Positions 34,789 through 43,937 of a DNA stretch of 64,000 nt are shown here, piece after piece. This stretch comes from Deinococcus yavapaiensis KR-236. Its GTDB lineage: Bacteria; Deinococcota; Deinococci; Deinococcales; Deinococcaceae. The DNA is taken from the NCBI RefSeq assembly GCF_003217515.1, contig NZ_QJSX01000010.1, positions 135,483 to 199,482 of the forward strand, read 5' to 3'. A program made the translations under genes and the position numbers. The stretch's first letter is position 1. Every line of letters begins with the position of its first letter. The notes beneath the pieces are model-generated. The model was not told the origin of the DNA and ran no database searches. It saw only the letters and a program-made list of their open reading frames with translations.

Positions 34789-36055
34789 TCAGGGACCCGT
34801 TCGACCCCCCGCCGGCCACATGCCCTGAACAAGGAAGTGAGCGTCCGTGCCGTCCAGGCGGATCACCCAAACGTCATCCGCCCGTTCCGCGGTACGACCG
34901 TGTTCGAAGGCCAGTTCCCATCCGTCCAGGGAGACCGTCACGCGAAACGCGTACTCGTCGTGAATGACGAGACCGGCCGAATTTGAAGTCGTCCAGCCAC
35001 ACGTTGCTGTTCACACGCGTCGGGCCATGCTCGTCCAAACCGTCTTTCGTGTACACGAACCCGCTGGCGTCGGGCAGCCAAGCGACGCTGTAAATCGTAT
35101 TCGCCGTGAGCAGTTCCTCGCCGACACGCTGCCCCTCCGCACCGAGCATGATGCTCGCGCCTTCGAGCGGATCGCAGGACGTGTACAAAAACTCCTGAGC
35201 GCGCGCTTTCGTGGGAGCATAAGCGACCTTTCCCAAGAAGCCTGGCGTCTCGAGGAGGTTCTCGCCCATGTCGATCATGTCGATCGGTCGAGGCTGGCTG
35301 CTGACGCGGTTGATGCAGCATTCCGCGAAGCGGTACAGGAACGCCGCTCCGTCGAATCGCCACGACAACTTGCTCGCCTGAACTTCACGCAACCCGGAGG
35401 CCGTCACGTCGATGGTTCCGAGCGCGTTCACTTGCCCGCCGTGAGTGGCGCTCCTGGACCAATCCAACGGTACATCCCGTTCATGCCTGGCATGAATTGC
35501 GCACGACCCGGAAACACCGCGACGTTGTCGAAGCGAACCGAGCCGCTGGCCGAAACGGCCTTCGGGGCGTCCGCACCCTGCATGTAAACCAGCCGGGGCC
35601 CGTCGGTGCGAGTTCCGCTTGCCGTAGGGAGCTTCACCGTGGCCGTCACGGACGCTTTCTTGGAAGTGCCGAGCATGGACGGTGGACGGAGCGGGGCTGT
35701 TCGTGACGCGCCGCGGCTCGGTTCCGTCCGGCTTCAGGGCGTAGGTGTCACTCGAGTACAGCGACCTTGCGCTGTCCCGCGCGCCGATGAACGCCAACTC
35801 GCGACCATTCGGGCGCCAAGCGAGTTCCGGCAAAAAGACGTCCGCGTTGCTGTTGAGGATCAGGAGGACTTGGTCATGGTTTCCGTCCGCATCCACGGGG
35901 TGCGATTCCGTCTTGGGGACCGCGTTCGCTTTCACGTACGCGATGAGTCCGTCGGTCTGCGCGGCCGCGACGCTGAGGGCAGCGAAGATGGTGTGGACCA
36001 GCCGAGCGCGGTGGTTCGCAAGCTCCTCCTGTCGTTCCAGCCTACACCCGGTCAT
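34789..36055 (-). pseudogene. TolB-like beta-propeller gene broken by frameshifts
   Basis: Consecutive pieces in different frames assemble into one exported propeller protein. Piece 1 (36055 to about 35680): a hydrophobic start, then LAWRPNGRELAFIG and YALKPDGTEPRRVTNSP, typical WD40/PD40 repeats. Piece 2 (about 35680-35428): LGTSKKASVTATVKLPT through MYRWIGPGAPL. Piece 3 (about 35425-34980): LSWRFDGAAFLYRF and VAWLPDASGFVYTKDG. Piece 4 (about 34980-34789): a frame reading SLDGWELAFEH and WVIRLDGTDAH to a TGA at 34791. Three frame changes, one of them through a stop, are needed to join them, so the gene is dead unless the assembly has errors. Confidence 0.72.
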
Positions 36056-36183
36056 GAGTGGAGCGGGGCACCGCCGCGTACGTGATTTCCGATGCAGCGT
36101 CAAAACCTCGCTGCATCGTCCCCCGATCGTATGGCTGTGCGAACGACGATGAGCCGCAAAGAAAACAGACTGCGACAACTCAG
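36056..36183. other. Intergenic region
   Basis: Short region between the propeller pseudogene and the hairpin-containing repeat module. Nothing recognisable. Confidence 0.3.
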
Positions 36184-36237
36184 GAAAAAGCGCCCCATCG
36201 AAGCGCTAGTCACTTCAACAGGGCGTCGGGTGCGCAG
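36184..36237 (-). repeat. Hairpin plus IS-end-like module, copy 1
   Basis: An A-run and AGCGC at 36189-36193 pair with GCGCT at 36203-36207, giving a rho-independent terminator on the minus strand (stem, then U-run). It is followed on the plus strand by a CTTCAA-x-A-x-x-GCGTCG-x-x-TGCGCAG stretch that aligns with the copies at 55872 and 63513, the last of which precedes a transposase. It could terminate the secreted-protein gene that ends at 36356, and it is also a relic of a mobile element end (inference). Confidence 0.5.
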
Positions 36238-36355
36238 AGCGGTGGCTTTATGGGCATGACGGGCGTTCATTGGAGTTCGAAGTGTCCGCCCTGAAAGTTT
36301 ATATGGACGAGTAATATTTTCAAAATCCTTTTTATTCAATCCTTTATCCCAAAGA

Positions 36356-37348
36356 CTAACTGCTACCTCCGCGCTTCAGGAGAATGTGCAGACGGTAATA
36401 TCCGTAATTGTCTTCGAACTTATGATCCCAGGCGTTGATAATGATATCGCCATCCATAGTAGAGGTACGCGAATTGTACTCTCTTCCCTCACGAAGGAAA
36501 AACGCGTTAGAAATATGGTCTGGGAGGTTCCTGTCCGTTCTAGGCTGGTGATCCTTGATCCAGCGTTCTTTATGATCCGAATCTCCGCTGTAGAACGTTT
36601 GACCCGCGGCCGGCATGCTGATCAAAACGCCGCCTTCCGCGCGAGCGCGTTCGCCGGTCCCAGGGTCGTACCCGAATGGGTCACGCCTCTTGCTCTTGAC
36701 CTTCTCCGGCTTAAAAACATCCTTTGCGAATTTCTCTGCCGCGCTAATGAAAGGAGCGAGTTCCGGCGCTCCGAAAGCCGCCGCCGTTATTCCCGCACCT
36801 GCAGCAGCGATGGAAATGATGCCTGATGCGTACTCGTTTTCGGTGTCCTCGTCAAATGAGGCTAGACCTGTACTGGAAACGACATCGATCGTGTCGCCTT
36901 TTTTCACACCTGTGATCAGGATGCCATTGGGGTCACGTGGGTTCACGAAGACAATGACGGCTAAACCCGCATCAGCTGGACTCCATGTCACCTCTTCCGC
37001 GAATCCTGGAGGAGCGTTATTGATGCCGTAGCTCGCCATGCTCGATTGCGGTTTGGGTTGGCCGGACTTGGATGTCCTCCACGCGATAGTTTGCGATGCG
37101 GCAATGAACCGACGAGGCCCAGACAATGCAGCCTTGTTATTCTTCAATACAGCATTTCCGACAACTCCCCTACTCGTGATCGTCGATTGGAGATTGCGCA
37201 AAACTTGCTGCGCGTTGAGCGTACTGCTCAGCGCTGGAGGAGTTGCTTGAGCCAGCATAGGGGTATTGAATGGGGAAGGCATCGTTCCACTCGCCAAGAA
37301 GCTCAAGAACATTCCAAACGAAAGCAGGCGAACGCTGTTCGTGCTCAT
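36356..37348 (-). CDS. Secreted protein of unknown function, lower GC
   Basis: A 330-residue protein with a signal peptide (RLLSFGMFLSFLASG near the start). A small hydrophobic Gly/Ala-rich stretch (ISIAAAGAGITAAAFGAPEL, about 178-197) sits in the middle. The C-terminal half is polar and rich in aromatic residues (DHKFEDNYGYYRLHILL) and contains RDPFGYDPGTGERARAEGG. I recognise no family. Base composition is lower in GC than the surrounding genes, suggesting acquisition. The start has AGAGGAAAGG just before the ATG. It stands alone, with the repeat module downstream. Confidence 0.75.
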   Translation of the reverse strand: MSTNSVRLLSFGMFLSFLASGTMPSPFNTPMLAQATPPALSSTLNAQQVLRNLQSTITSRGVVGNAVLKNNKAALSGPRRFIAASQTIAWRTSKSGQPKPQSSMASYGINNAPPGFAEEVTWSPADAGLAVIVFVNPRDPNGILITGVKKGDTIDVVSSTGLASFDEDTENEYASGIISIAAAGAGITAAAFGAPELAPFISAAEKFAKDVFKPEKVKSKRRDPFGYDPGTGERARAEGGVLISMPAAGQTFYSGDSDHKERWIKDHQPRTDRNLPDHISNAFFLREGREYNSRTSTMDGDIIINAWDHKFEDNYGYYRLHILLKRGGSS

Positions 37349-37906
37349 ACCTTTCCTCTCGATCTGAGTGCCGTACCGTCACGACATGTTTCGACGTGGA
37401 GAGCATGGTGGACTTGGTTGGAGCGGTGGAGAGAAGGTTCGGCTTGTAGGGTGAGGCGGTGAAGCAACGAGGCGAGGGCGTATCGCCTCGTTGAAACCCA
37501 CGGGCCTCCGAGACGCTGTCTGAAGGGGTGAAACGGTCAGCTGCTCAGGACTCTTGGCGGTGCATCGGGCCCACACTCCTTCTCGTTGACCGAGTTAGAT
37601 AGGTGCTGATTTGTGAACGCCGCGCTTCACTTTCAGAATACACGCTTATCGTGAAGTGGGTTACGAATGGACCTCCCCGGTTCAAGCGGAGTCTCGTGCT
37701 TGACCCTTCCCACTCCTGGCGCGGAACCTGAAATTTCTATTGCTCGGGTAAGCGACGTAAAACTGTGATGGCCGAGGCCATGTCGAATACAGCGTCCGTC
37801 GGGTGGCACGTCAACTTCTCGCCGCGTCGCCTGAAATCCTGTTCGACACGGCGAGAAGAGCTGTTCCTCCTGCCCTGACGTCGGCAGTGACCTTCCTCGA
37901 GCGTGG
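37349..37906. other. Long intergenic region
   Basis: About 560 bases. A minus-strand fragment near 37740-37860 (RRVEQDFRRRGEKLTCHPT) looks like the end of a decayed gene, but no family is evident. Otherwise nothing recognisable. Confidence 0.35.
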
Positions 37907-38155
37907 TCAATCCGTAAAGCAACCAGGGTCTAGCTTGTTCGCAGCGTGAAATGCTGCGTGCGCCGGTCCATGCTCTTCCTGCTCGGCTCGCATCATCTTC
38001 GCGAGCACGTTGCGCGGAATTCCGAACATCGGGGCGTACACCGATAGGTACGCCATACAACTGGCGTTTGCACGTGTAGGGTCGGGTCCTGCGAGTGAGG
38101 CACTGAAGCCAAAGAGCGCAGAGAGGGCGAGCGCGGGAAGCAGCATGTTCCTCAT
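37907..38155 (-). CDS. Small secreted protein
   Basis: An 82-residue protein with a signal peptide (MRNMLLPALALSALFGFSASLA) and a short, mostly helical mature part with two cysteines (in NASCMAYLS and DPGCFTD). No family recognised. Codon use is good and an AGG-rich stretch lies before the ATG. It is followed downstream by a long gene-free region and is in the same direction as the secreted protein at 38220, 64 bases upstream, so the two may be co-transcribed. Confidence 0.62.
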   Translation of the reverse strand: MRNMLLPALALSALFGFSASLAGPDPTRANASCMAYLSVYAPMFGIPRNVLAKMMRAEQEEHGPAHAAFHAANKLDPGCFTD

Positions 38156-38219
38156 GGCAACCTCGAACGTACTCCAACAAGAAGGGAGGGCGCGTCGGCT
38201 CTATTCGTCCTCCTGTCGT

Positions 38220-38729
38220 TCAGCGACCGATGTAAGGCAGCACGACGCCAAGATCCGACCGCCGTGGCAGACAGTTGTCCTCGACCTGGCTGTAGATGAG
38301 CCCTACCGGTCGACTGCCGAGCCGCACCACTCGCATCTCGTGAATGGCCGTCTGGCACTCGGCTGGCACGCCCTCGATCGGCTCGACGGTCAGCAGCGCG
38401 CGCGTTCCGTCGAAACGTACGGTGCCGCGCGGCCAGTTCTTGAAGGGGGCCACCGTGTGCTCTGGCGTGTCGGCAATGACGAACGAGCCGTCCGCGTTGT
38501 AGCGGATGTACCCCACCCCATCCTGCGCGGCGAAGAGTGGATTGCCCAGGTACTGCTTCCACACCCCCACGATGTCGGCCAACCGGGAGGCAATCACGAT
38601 ACAGGGCACCGCCTTGCCCGGCTCGCACGTGACGAGGGGTGGTCGGGGCCCGGCGGGTGAACGTGTGGGGGCTTGGGCCAAAGCAAGGCACGGCAGGAGC
38701 AGGCAGGCAGCGATCATAGTCTTGATCAT
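38220..38729 (-). CDS. Secreted lipocalin-like protein
   Basis: A 169-residue exported protein. The signal peptide is MIKTMIAACLLLPCLALAQA. The mature part has IVGVWKQYLGNPLF, a G-x-W lipocalin-like opening, then beta strands such as GYIRYNADGSFVIADTPEHT, and four cysteines that could form two disulphides. It resembles the protein at 292 in size and plan. The ATG at 38729 follows GGAGGA by six bases; an upstream in-frame ATG at 38759 lacks a site and would spoil the signal peptide. It is divergent from the XRE-ATPase regulator. Confidence 0.75.
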   Translation of the reverse strand: MIKTMIAACLLLPCLALAQAPTRSPAGPRPPLVTCEPGKAVPCIVIASRLADIVGVWKQYLGNPLFAAQDGVGYIRYNADGSFVIADTPEHTVAPFKNWPRGTVRFDGTRALLTVEPIEGVPAECQTAIHEMRVVRLGSRPVGLIYSQVEDNCLPRRSDLGVVLPYIGR

Positions 38730-38848
38730 GAGGGTCCTCCTGTCCCGGGACATCCTCATTACAGCACCGCGTCCAACGCCTCACAACCACATGGAGGCTC
38801 GCGCGTCGTACCATAAATCGTACCGTACTCAAGGGGGCGACCGACGCC

Positions 38849-41221
38849 ATGACAGAGCACACGAGCGTAGGAAGCTGGGTCCGCGCTCGACGGGTCGCGC
38901 TGGACCTCTCCCAGAAGCGCCTGGCGAAGTTGCTAGGCTGCTCGCCGGTGACGGTGCAGAAAATAGAAGAGGGCCGTCGCCGCCCGTCTCCTGTACTCGC
39001 CGAGGCATTGGCGAAGCATCTCGACTTGGCCGAGGAGCAGGTGGCACCCTTCCTGCTCCTGGCCCGCACGGCGCCCCCGGTGCCACGCGTTGCGCCCGCC
39101 GCCGTCAGTTCGGAGCCGTTGCCAGCGCCGCTCACGCCTCTGATTGGCCGCGTGGAGGAACTCGTCGCCCTAACGGGATACCTGCAGTACGGTGAGCGGC
39201 GGCTCGTGACGCTGACGGGTCCGCCCGGCGTTGGAAAGACCCGCTTAGGGCTGGAGGCGGCCCGGGCCCTCGTAAGCACCGTAGGCGAGGTGCGTTTCGT
39301 ACCGCTCGCATCCCTCTCGGACCCTGCTCGGGCCTGGCCGGAAGTGGCACGCCGCCTCAAGTTGAGCGACGCTGGCCGCAAACCAGCTCTCGATCGGCTG
39401 GCCGCACATTGGCAGGAGCGACCCGCGCTGCTGGTCCTGGACAACTTCGAGCACCTCCTGGACGCTGCGCCGGGGCTGGTGGCGCTGATGGAGAGAGCGC
39501 CAGCGCTGCGGATTCTTGTTACGAGCCGAGAGGCGTTACGTGTCACGGGCGAGCAAGTCTGGCCGCTCGAGCCTCTCGCGCTTCCTGCCTCGGGCAAGCG
39601 CTCGCTCAGCGCGCTGCTGGCCTGCCCGGCCGTGGCCCTCTTCGTAGACCGCGCCCACGCGATTGCTCCCCACTTCACTCTTGCAGAGAGCGACGCCGAG
39701 CACGTCGCGGAAATCGTCGCGCGGCTCGATGGCCTGCCACTCGCCCTGGAACTCGCTTCGGCCCGCGCCGGGCACCTTCGTCCGGCCGAGCTTGCCGAGC
39801 AATTGCGGGCGACGCCCTTCGCGCCCCTCGGCGACGGCCCCCGCGATGCGCCAGCTCGACAGCGAACTCTTCACGCTGCAATCGCGTGGAGCTACGAGCG
39901 CCTACCACCTGACTTGCAATGCTGCTTCCGACACCTCGGGGTCATGGCCGGACGCTTTACAGCAAAGGCGGCAGCGAGCGTGGCGAGAGCGGGACTCAAA
40001 GATTTCGACAAGCTGCTCGCGGCTCACCTGGTGGGCCGCGACCTTACCAAAGAAGGTTACGAGCTGTTGGAGACGCTGCGTGCCTTCGCGTTGGACCGTC
40101 TGGTGGACCAGGGCGAACTGGAAGCGGCTGCGGCTGCGCACGCACGATATTTTCTCGAAGAGTTCTGCGCTCCCCAGGGCGTGACCATGGAGGACAACGC
40201 TGCCTTGGAAGGCGAGGTGGACAACTTACGGGCCGCGCTGAGATGGTTCATCGACCAGCGTGACTCGGAGGCGGCATCCCGACTCGCCGTGAATTTGCGC
40301 TGGTTCTGGGAGACGCGTGGTCTGCAACGCGAGGGGCTGGAGTGGTTCGAGGCCGCGCTTGCTCTGCCAGGAGAGGTGGAGGTCGAGTTGCGCTTGCAGA
40401 CCATTTTCAGTGCGTCGACGCTCGCGTGGCAACTCGGCCTCTTCGAGCAAGCCGTGACCGTGTTGCTCGCTGGGCTCGACTTGACGCGAGCGTCGAGTCA
40501 GCCCGTCTGGGAGCGTCGACTTCTATTTACCCTTGGACGGGTCGAGGTGGAACAGGGACACGCGGACAACGCCCTCGCCCCGCTGCAGCGGGCCCTCGAG
40601 TTGTGTCAGGGCCAAGAGGGGAACGGCGTTGACTACGCTGGCACATTGTTCCAGCTCGCCGATGCCCACCTGTCCCTCGGAAAGGTCGAGCAAGCGCGGG
40701 TCCTGGCCGAGCAGGGTCTTGCCGTCTGCCTTGCCGAGCCGGGCATGTTCTGGGAGCAGCATCTGCAGACGCTGCTGGGCGAGGTGGCTCTGCACGAAGG
40801 CGATACGAAGAGCGCCCTGGCATGCCTAACGCTGGCCCTGAATCTGAGTGAGCGGGCCCAGCATACGCGTCCGCTCACGTTGCTTCTTGCAGTCGTGGCC
40901 CGCGCGATCGCGGTCTTCGGCGAAGAACCAGAGTCCCCGCTGATCGCCGCGCGTTTATGGAGTGCAGTGGCGACGTACCGAGAGGCAGCGGGGCTACCGT
41001 TGGCGGTAGCGCATCGTGTACGGATCGACGCGGCCATAGCGCAAGCACGAGCACGGGCGCCTCAAAGTCGGTGGCATGACGCGTGGATGGAGGGCATGTC
41101 TTGGGATCTGGCCAAGACAGTGGAACGAGCCCGAGACGCCCTGCACGCGGTGAGTTCGGAGCGGCGAATCGAACCATCGTTCTCGGGGCGGGGGGCCGAG
41201 GATGAAGCCAACGCTCCATAG
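38849..41221 (+). CDS. XRE-type regulator with NB-ARC-like ATPase and TPR repeats
   Basis: A 790-residue regulator. Residues 8-62 are an XRE helix-turn-helix (SQKRLAKLLGCSPVTVQKIE). The ATPase spans about 95-390, with Walker A GPPGVGKT at 124-131, Walker B LLVLDNFEHLLD near 195 and a TSREALRV sensor motif. The rest is a long TPR-like helical region (LGRVEVEQGHADNALAPLQ, LADAHLSLGKVEQA). This differs from the LuxR-type ATPase proteins in this window by having its DNA-binding domain at the N-terminus. It is divergent from a secreted-protein gene and could regulate it. Its own start at 38849 has only a distant GGGGG. Confidence 0.9.
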   Translation: MTEHTSVGSWVRARRVALDLSQKRLAKLLGCSPVTVQKIEEGRRRPSPVLAEALAKHLDLAEEQVAPFLLLARTAPPVPRVAPAAVSSEPLPAPLTPLIGRVEELVALTGYLQYGERRLVTLTGPPGVGKTRLGLEAARALVSTVGEVRFVPLASLSDPARAWPEVARRLKLSDAGRKPALDRLAAHWQERPALLVLDNFEHLLDAAPGLVALMERAPALRILVTSREALRVTGEQVWPLEPLALPASGKRSLSALLACPAVALFVDRAHAIAPHFTLAESDAEHVAEIVARLDGLPLALELASARAGHLRPAELAEQLRATPFAPLGDGPRDAPARQRTLHAAIAWSYERLPPDLQCCFRHLGVMAGRFTAKAAASVARAGLKDFDKLLAAHLVGRDLTKEGYELLETLRAFALDRLVDQGELEAAAAAHARYFLEEFCAPQGVTMEDNAALEGEVDNLRAALRWFIDQRDSEAASRLAVNLRWFWETRGLQREGLEWFEAALALPGEVEVELRLQTIFSASTLAWQLGLFEQAVTVLLAGLDLTRASSQPVWERRLLFTLGRVEVEQGHADNALAPLQRALELCQGQEGNGVDYAGTLFQLADAHLSLGKVEQARVLAEQGLAVCLAEPGMFWEQHLQTLLGEVALHEGDTKSALACLTLALNLSERAQHTRPLTLLLAVVARAIAVFGEEPESPLIAARLWSAVATYREAAGLPLAVAHRVRIDAAIAQARARAPQSRWHDAWMEGMSWDLAKTVERARDALHAVSSERRIEPSFSGRGAEDEANAP

Positions 41222-41722
41222 CCGTTATTTCCGGCTCACATGCTGTCGCGAAGAAGGTGCGTGAATCTCGGGCGCACAGGGCGTCGTTGCTCTTTGTCGC
41301 AGATCACGTAGACCGCGCGGCCGTCAGGCCCTTTTAAACGTCGCCTTCGCCTTTTTAATAGAGTCAAGCGAAGGAACAAAACACTCACCACTCGAGCGAA
41401 GGCGGACTCCCCGTATGATGGCGCCACGGTCCGCGTTTCTCACTTTGTCCCCCAAGCCGCAGGAGCCGGGATTGATGCACTCGTCAAGCGTCGACTTGTT
41501 CGGCACCGCCACTCGGAGGATCGCTCCGAGTTCGATCAAGATGATTGATGGCAGCGTCGTAGCAGCAGCATGCGGCGGCGGTACGGCGATGGCTGCGACA
41601 GTCGGGGGTTCTCGTACCGTACAGAGATCGCCGTACAGTCGTTCGAGGGCGTCATGACGCCCTATGCGTTCTACACGCCATTTCGTCGCCGAACGCCTCG
41701 GGCGACCCGGGGACTTTGTTCT
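41222..41722. other. Region with ambiguous small frames
   Basis: About 500 bases downstream of the XRE-ATPase gene. Both strands contain frames with coding-like composition; the best candidate is the minus-strand frameshifted gene at 41236-41539, listed separately. No repeats or hairpins stand out. Confidence 0.4.
41236..41539 (-). pseudogene. Possible small gene with a +1 frameshift at TTTAAAAGGG
   Basis: The minus frame from a TTG at 41539 reads VAVPNKSTLDECINPGSCG, later LRSSGECFVPSLDSIKKAKA, and hits a stop at 41324. Skipping one base in the run TTTAAAAGGG just before the stop restores a frame reading PDGRAVYVICDKEQRRPVRP and ends at 41236, giving about 100 residues. The join is plausible as protein but no family is recognised, and the plus strand has an equally long open frame (41415-41657), so the call is weak. 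It lies directly downstream of the small XRE gene. Confidence 0.3.
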
Positions 41723-41974
41723 TCAGGTGGGGTCGGGGTCTTGGAAGACGGCGCGAAGGCGATCGTTGGTTCCTTTCGGGGCAATACAAAGCTCGAGGCC
41801 GAGCGTGTCGAGGATGTCGGCGATTCGCTCGCTAGGAATCGCTTGCTCTCCTCGAACCATGTGCGAGACGGCAGCGCGAGAAACGCCCAGCTTCTCGGCG
41901 AGGCGGGTGGCGTAACCGCGGGGTTGGGCGCGTATCTTCTGGCGCGTGGCCGCTTCGATCTCATCCCAAGTCAT
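41723..41974 (-). CDS. Small XRE-family DNA-binding protein
   Basis: An 83-residue helix-turn-helix protein: ATRLAEKLGVSRAAVSHMVR is a canonical lambda-repressor-like HTH, followed by GEQAIPSERIADILDTLGL. Proteins of this size act as repressors or antitoxins. The start is taken at ATG 41974 (MTWDEIE) with GAGGGAG close upstream; ATG 42004 is possible. No toxin is evident next to it, although the doubtful frame at 41236-41539 lies immediately downstream. Confidence 0.85.
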   Translation of the reverse strand: MTWDEIEAATRQKIRAQPRGYATRLAEKLGVSRAAVSHMVRGEQAIPSERIADILDTLGLELCIAPKGTNDRLRAVFQDPDPT

Positions 41975-42180
41975 CTCTCCCTCATCCTTTCCGAGAATAG
42001 GCAAGCAAAGTGCGCGCCAGGCTTCACAGTTCGCCGTCCCGCGCTCGACGCCGCCTCCCAGCAGATAGCAGACTCGGTGATGTAACCGTCACGGTCTCGA
42101 AACCTGACGCCCGGATATCAGTGCGCAGGGCGTGCGGGCTCCGCCGGGAGGACCGCCGAAGGGAGCCGTCGTTCGTGGCA

Positions 42181-43122
42181 TCACGCCCAGGCGCGTGCGA
42201 GCCGTTCGTACTCTTCCTCGGTGAGCCGGAGGACGCTCGCGTGTCGAGCGTCCTCCGGAAACGACCCGCCTTCCAGCGGCGTCCACGAGCGAAGGTCCTT
42301 CGAGGTGGAAAGGCCGTACCGTTTCTCCCACGGGTGGTCGTAGTACATCCACCACTCGTGCAGGTCGTCGCGCCACACCACGTGCGGTCCTTCGGTGATG
42401 GTCGGCGTGGCACCGACGGTCACCGTCTCGTACGGCCCGTCGAGGTTGGCGCTCACGGCGACGTTCACGTGCTTCGTGTCGTCGTGCGAGTCCGGCTTGT
42501 AGAACAGGTAGTACCCGTCCGCGTGCGGCACGATGTGGGCGTCGATCACGTTCAGGTTCGGGTCGAACAGGACCCTCGGGGCGGTGTAGGTCACGAAGTC
42601 CCGCGTGCGAGCACACCAGATGGCCTTGTCCCACCACATCTTCGGTCCGACGGACGAAGACCAGATGACGAGGTGGTCGCCGTGCTGAGCGTCGGGCACG
42701 AACTCCGGAGCCCACAAGTTCTTCGCGGCGGGCACGTCCCTCAGGACGGGCGCGATGCTCACGTCCTGCCACGTGATCAGATCGTCGGACGTGGCGTGCA
42801 GCAGGTCCGCCGGGCCGGAGTGCGGGGCGAATCCCATGCCGATGCGATGGTACCGTCCGTCCGGCTGGCGTTGTGCGGGAACGGCGCGCGTGGCGAGCAG
42901 GTGGTACCGGCCGTCGAGACCACGCGCGACGAACGGGTCGCGGAGCGGAACCGATTGTCCGTCGACCGTCGCCTGCCACACCGGGGTGTTCCCGGCGAGC
43001 GCGGTGAAGGTGCGTCCGTCGCGGCTCAGCGCGTAATGCAGGGACTCCTCGAGCACGGTTCCTCCGTGCACTTCTCGGAAGTAAGCGAACAGCCAGCCGC
43101 CGCCTGTCTCGGATCGTGTCAT
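42181..43122 (-). CDS. Glycoside hydrolase, GH43-like (five-bladed propeller)
   Basis: A 313-residue protein with repeated propeller motifs: LRDPFVARGLDGRYHLLATR (with the RDP Asp typical of GH43/GH62/GH32 families), LWAPEFVPDAQHGDHLVIWSS (APE Glu), and IDAHIVPHADGYYLFYKPD (IDxH plus acidic residue), matching the D-x-E-x-H catalytic layout of clan GH-F. It likely removes arabinose or xylose from a glycan; it has no signal peptide. The ATG at 43122 lies seven bases after TACCGT, so it may be leaderless; a longer open frame to 43251 is not protein-like. It runs next to the TetR gene in the same direction. Confidence 0.85.
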   Translation of the reverse strand: MTRSETGGGWLFAYFREVHGGTVLEESLHYALSRDGRTFTALAGNTPVWQATVDGQSVPLRDPFVARGLDGRYHLLATRAVPAQRQPDGRYHRIGMGFAPHSGPADLLHATSDDLITWQDVSIAPVLRDVPAAKNLWAPEFVPDAQHGDHLVIWSSSVGPKMWWDKAIWCARTRDFVTYTAPRVLFDPNLNVIDAHIVPHADGYYLFYKPDSHDDTKHVNVAVSANLDGPYETVTVGATPTITEGPHVVWRDDLHEWWMYYDHPWEKRYGLSTSKDLRSWTPLEGGSFPEDARHASVLRLTEEEYERLARAWA

Positions 43123-43260
43123 CGACCGTACGGTACCTGAAAAGTCGCGATCACCCGCTCGGTCGGTCACGCCTCTCGAGGATTCTTCTCGCGCTGGACT
43201 CCTCTTGCTCTCCGGGCTTCCTTGGATAACCTTTGCCGACACGCCATCCACACGACCGCG

Positions 43261-43857
43261 TCACTCCGACGTCGAGGTTCGCACGAGCGGCAAGTAGACG
43301 TCGTCCACGATCTCCACCAAGACGGCGTCTGGAATCTCGGTGACTCCACGGGTAAGGTACTCGTGGCGAAGGAGCGCGAGCGCCACGCCCGCCACCCGAG
43401 GCTTCAGTGCGTCCGGACGCACCTCGCCCCGCGCGACGGCGCGTTCCAGCACGGGCAAGAACAGGGCCGCGCTGCCTCCCGCCCCCTGGCCGTGCATCTC
43501 CGCGAGAACCTCGGGAGCGTTCTCGGAGAGCAGACCGCGCAGCACTTCTCCGAGGGGCGACGCCCAGTGGCGGTTCGCGCCGCGCAACACCGCGAGGATG
43601 TCCTCACGCAGGTCGCCGGTGTCGGGCGGGGTGTAATGCTCGACGGCGAGGAGACGGTAGGCGGCGAGGGCGAGGGCGACGCGATGAGGCCAGCGGCGGT
43701 ACAGGGCGTTCTTGTTGGTGCCCGCGCGTCGCGCGACCCGGTCCATCGTGAAGTCGGGGTATCCCCGGGCAAGAAGCTCGTCGGCCGCCGCGCGGAGGAT
43801 GGCACCTTCGAGGGCGGCACCACGGCGACGGGTGGTGGGAGGTGGACGGTCGGCCAT
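43261..43857 (-). CDS. TetR-family transcriptional repressor
   Basis: A 198-residue regulator with an N-terminal TetR helix-turn-helix: AILRAAADELLARGYPDFTM then RVARRAGTNKNALYRRWPHR. The C-terminal ligand domain is all-helical and Leu/Ala-rich (TetR_C type). It is divergent from the TIM-barrel hydrolase at 43943, with a strong inverted repeat between them that is its likely operator, so it probably represses the hydrolase and itself. ATG 43857 is chosen because the HTH starts 15 residues later; the open frame upstream runs through the operator. It may also control the GH43-like gene downstream. Confidence 0.9.
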   Translation of the reverse strand: MADRPPPTTRRRGAALEGAILRAAADELLARGYPDFTMDRVARRAGTNKNALYRRWPHRVALALAAYRLLAVEHYTPPDTGDLREDILAVLRGANRHWASPLGEVLRGLLSENAPEVLAEMHGQGAGGSAALFLPVLERAVARGEVRPDALKPRVAGVALALLRHEYLTRGVTEIPDAVLVEIVDDVYLPLVRTSTSE

Positions 43858-43873
43858 GAGCAGTGAGTTCCAC

Positions 43874-43902
43874 TGTACAGCCGATCGGAAGGCGGCTATA
43901 CT
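43874..43902 (+). promoter_or_regulatory. Promoter of the TIM-barrel hydrolase gene
   Basis: TGTACA at 43874-43879, a 17-base spacer and TATACT at 43897-43902. The TetR-type operator starts inside the -10 box, which would block RNA polymerase. Confidence 0.6.
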
Positions 43903-43937
43903 CCGAAATAAGGTACTAAGAGTACCTTGACTCGGAG
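43901..43937. promoter_or_regulatory. Two-part palindromic operator, likely for the TetR protein
   Basis: An inner repeat AAGGTACT (43910-43917), AAG, AGTACCTT (43921-43928) is flanked symmetrically by CTCCGA (43901-43906) and TCGGAG (43932-43937), all centred on 43919. It overlaps the -10 box on the left and ends in the Shine-Dalgarno of the hydrolase (CGGAGGG) on the right. Confidence 0.7.

Noticed and set aside
41415..41657. An 80-codon plus-strand frame opposite the frameshifted minus-strand gene
   Set aside because: It has no ribosome site and no recognisable domain. Composition does not distinguish the strands, so neither is called with confidence.
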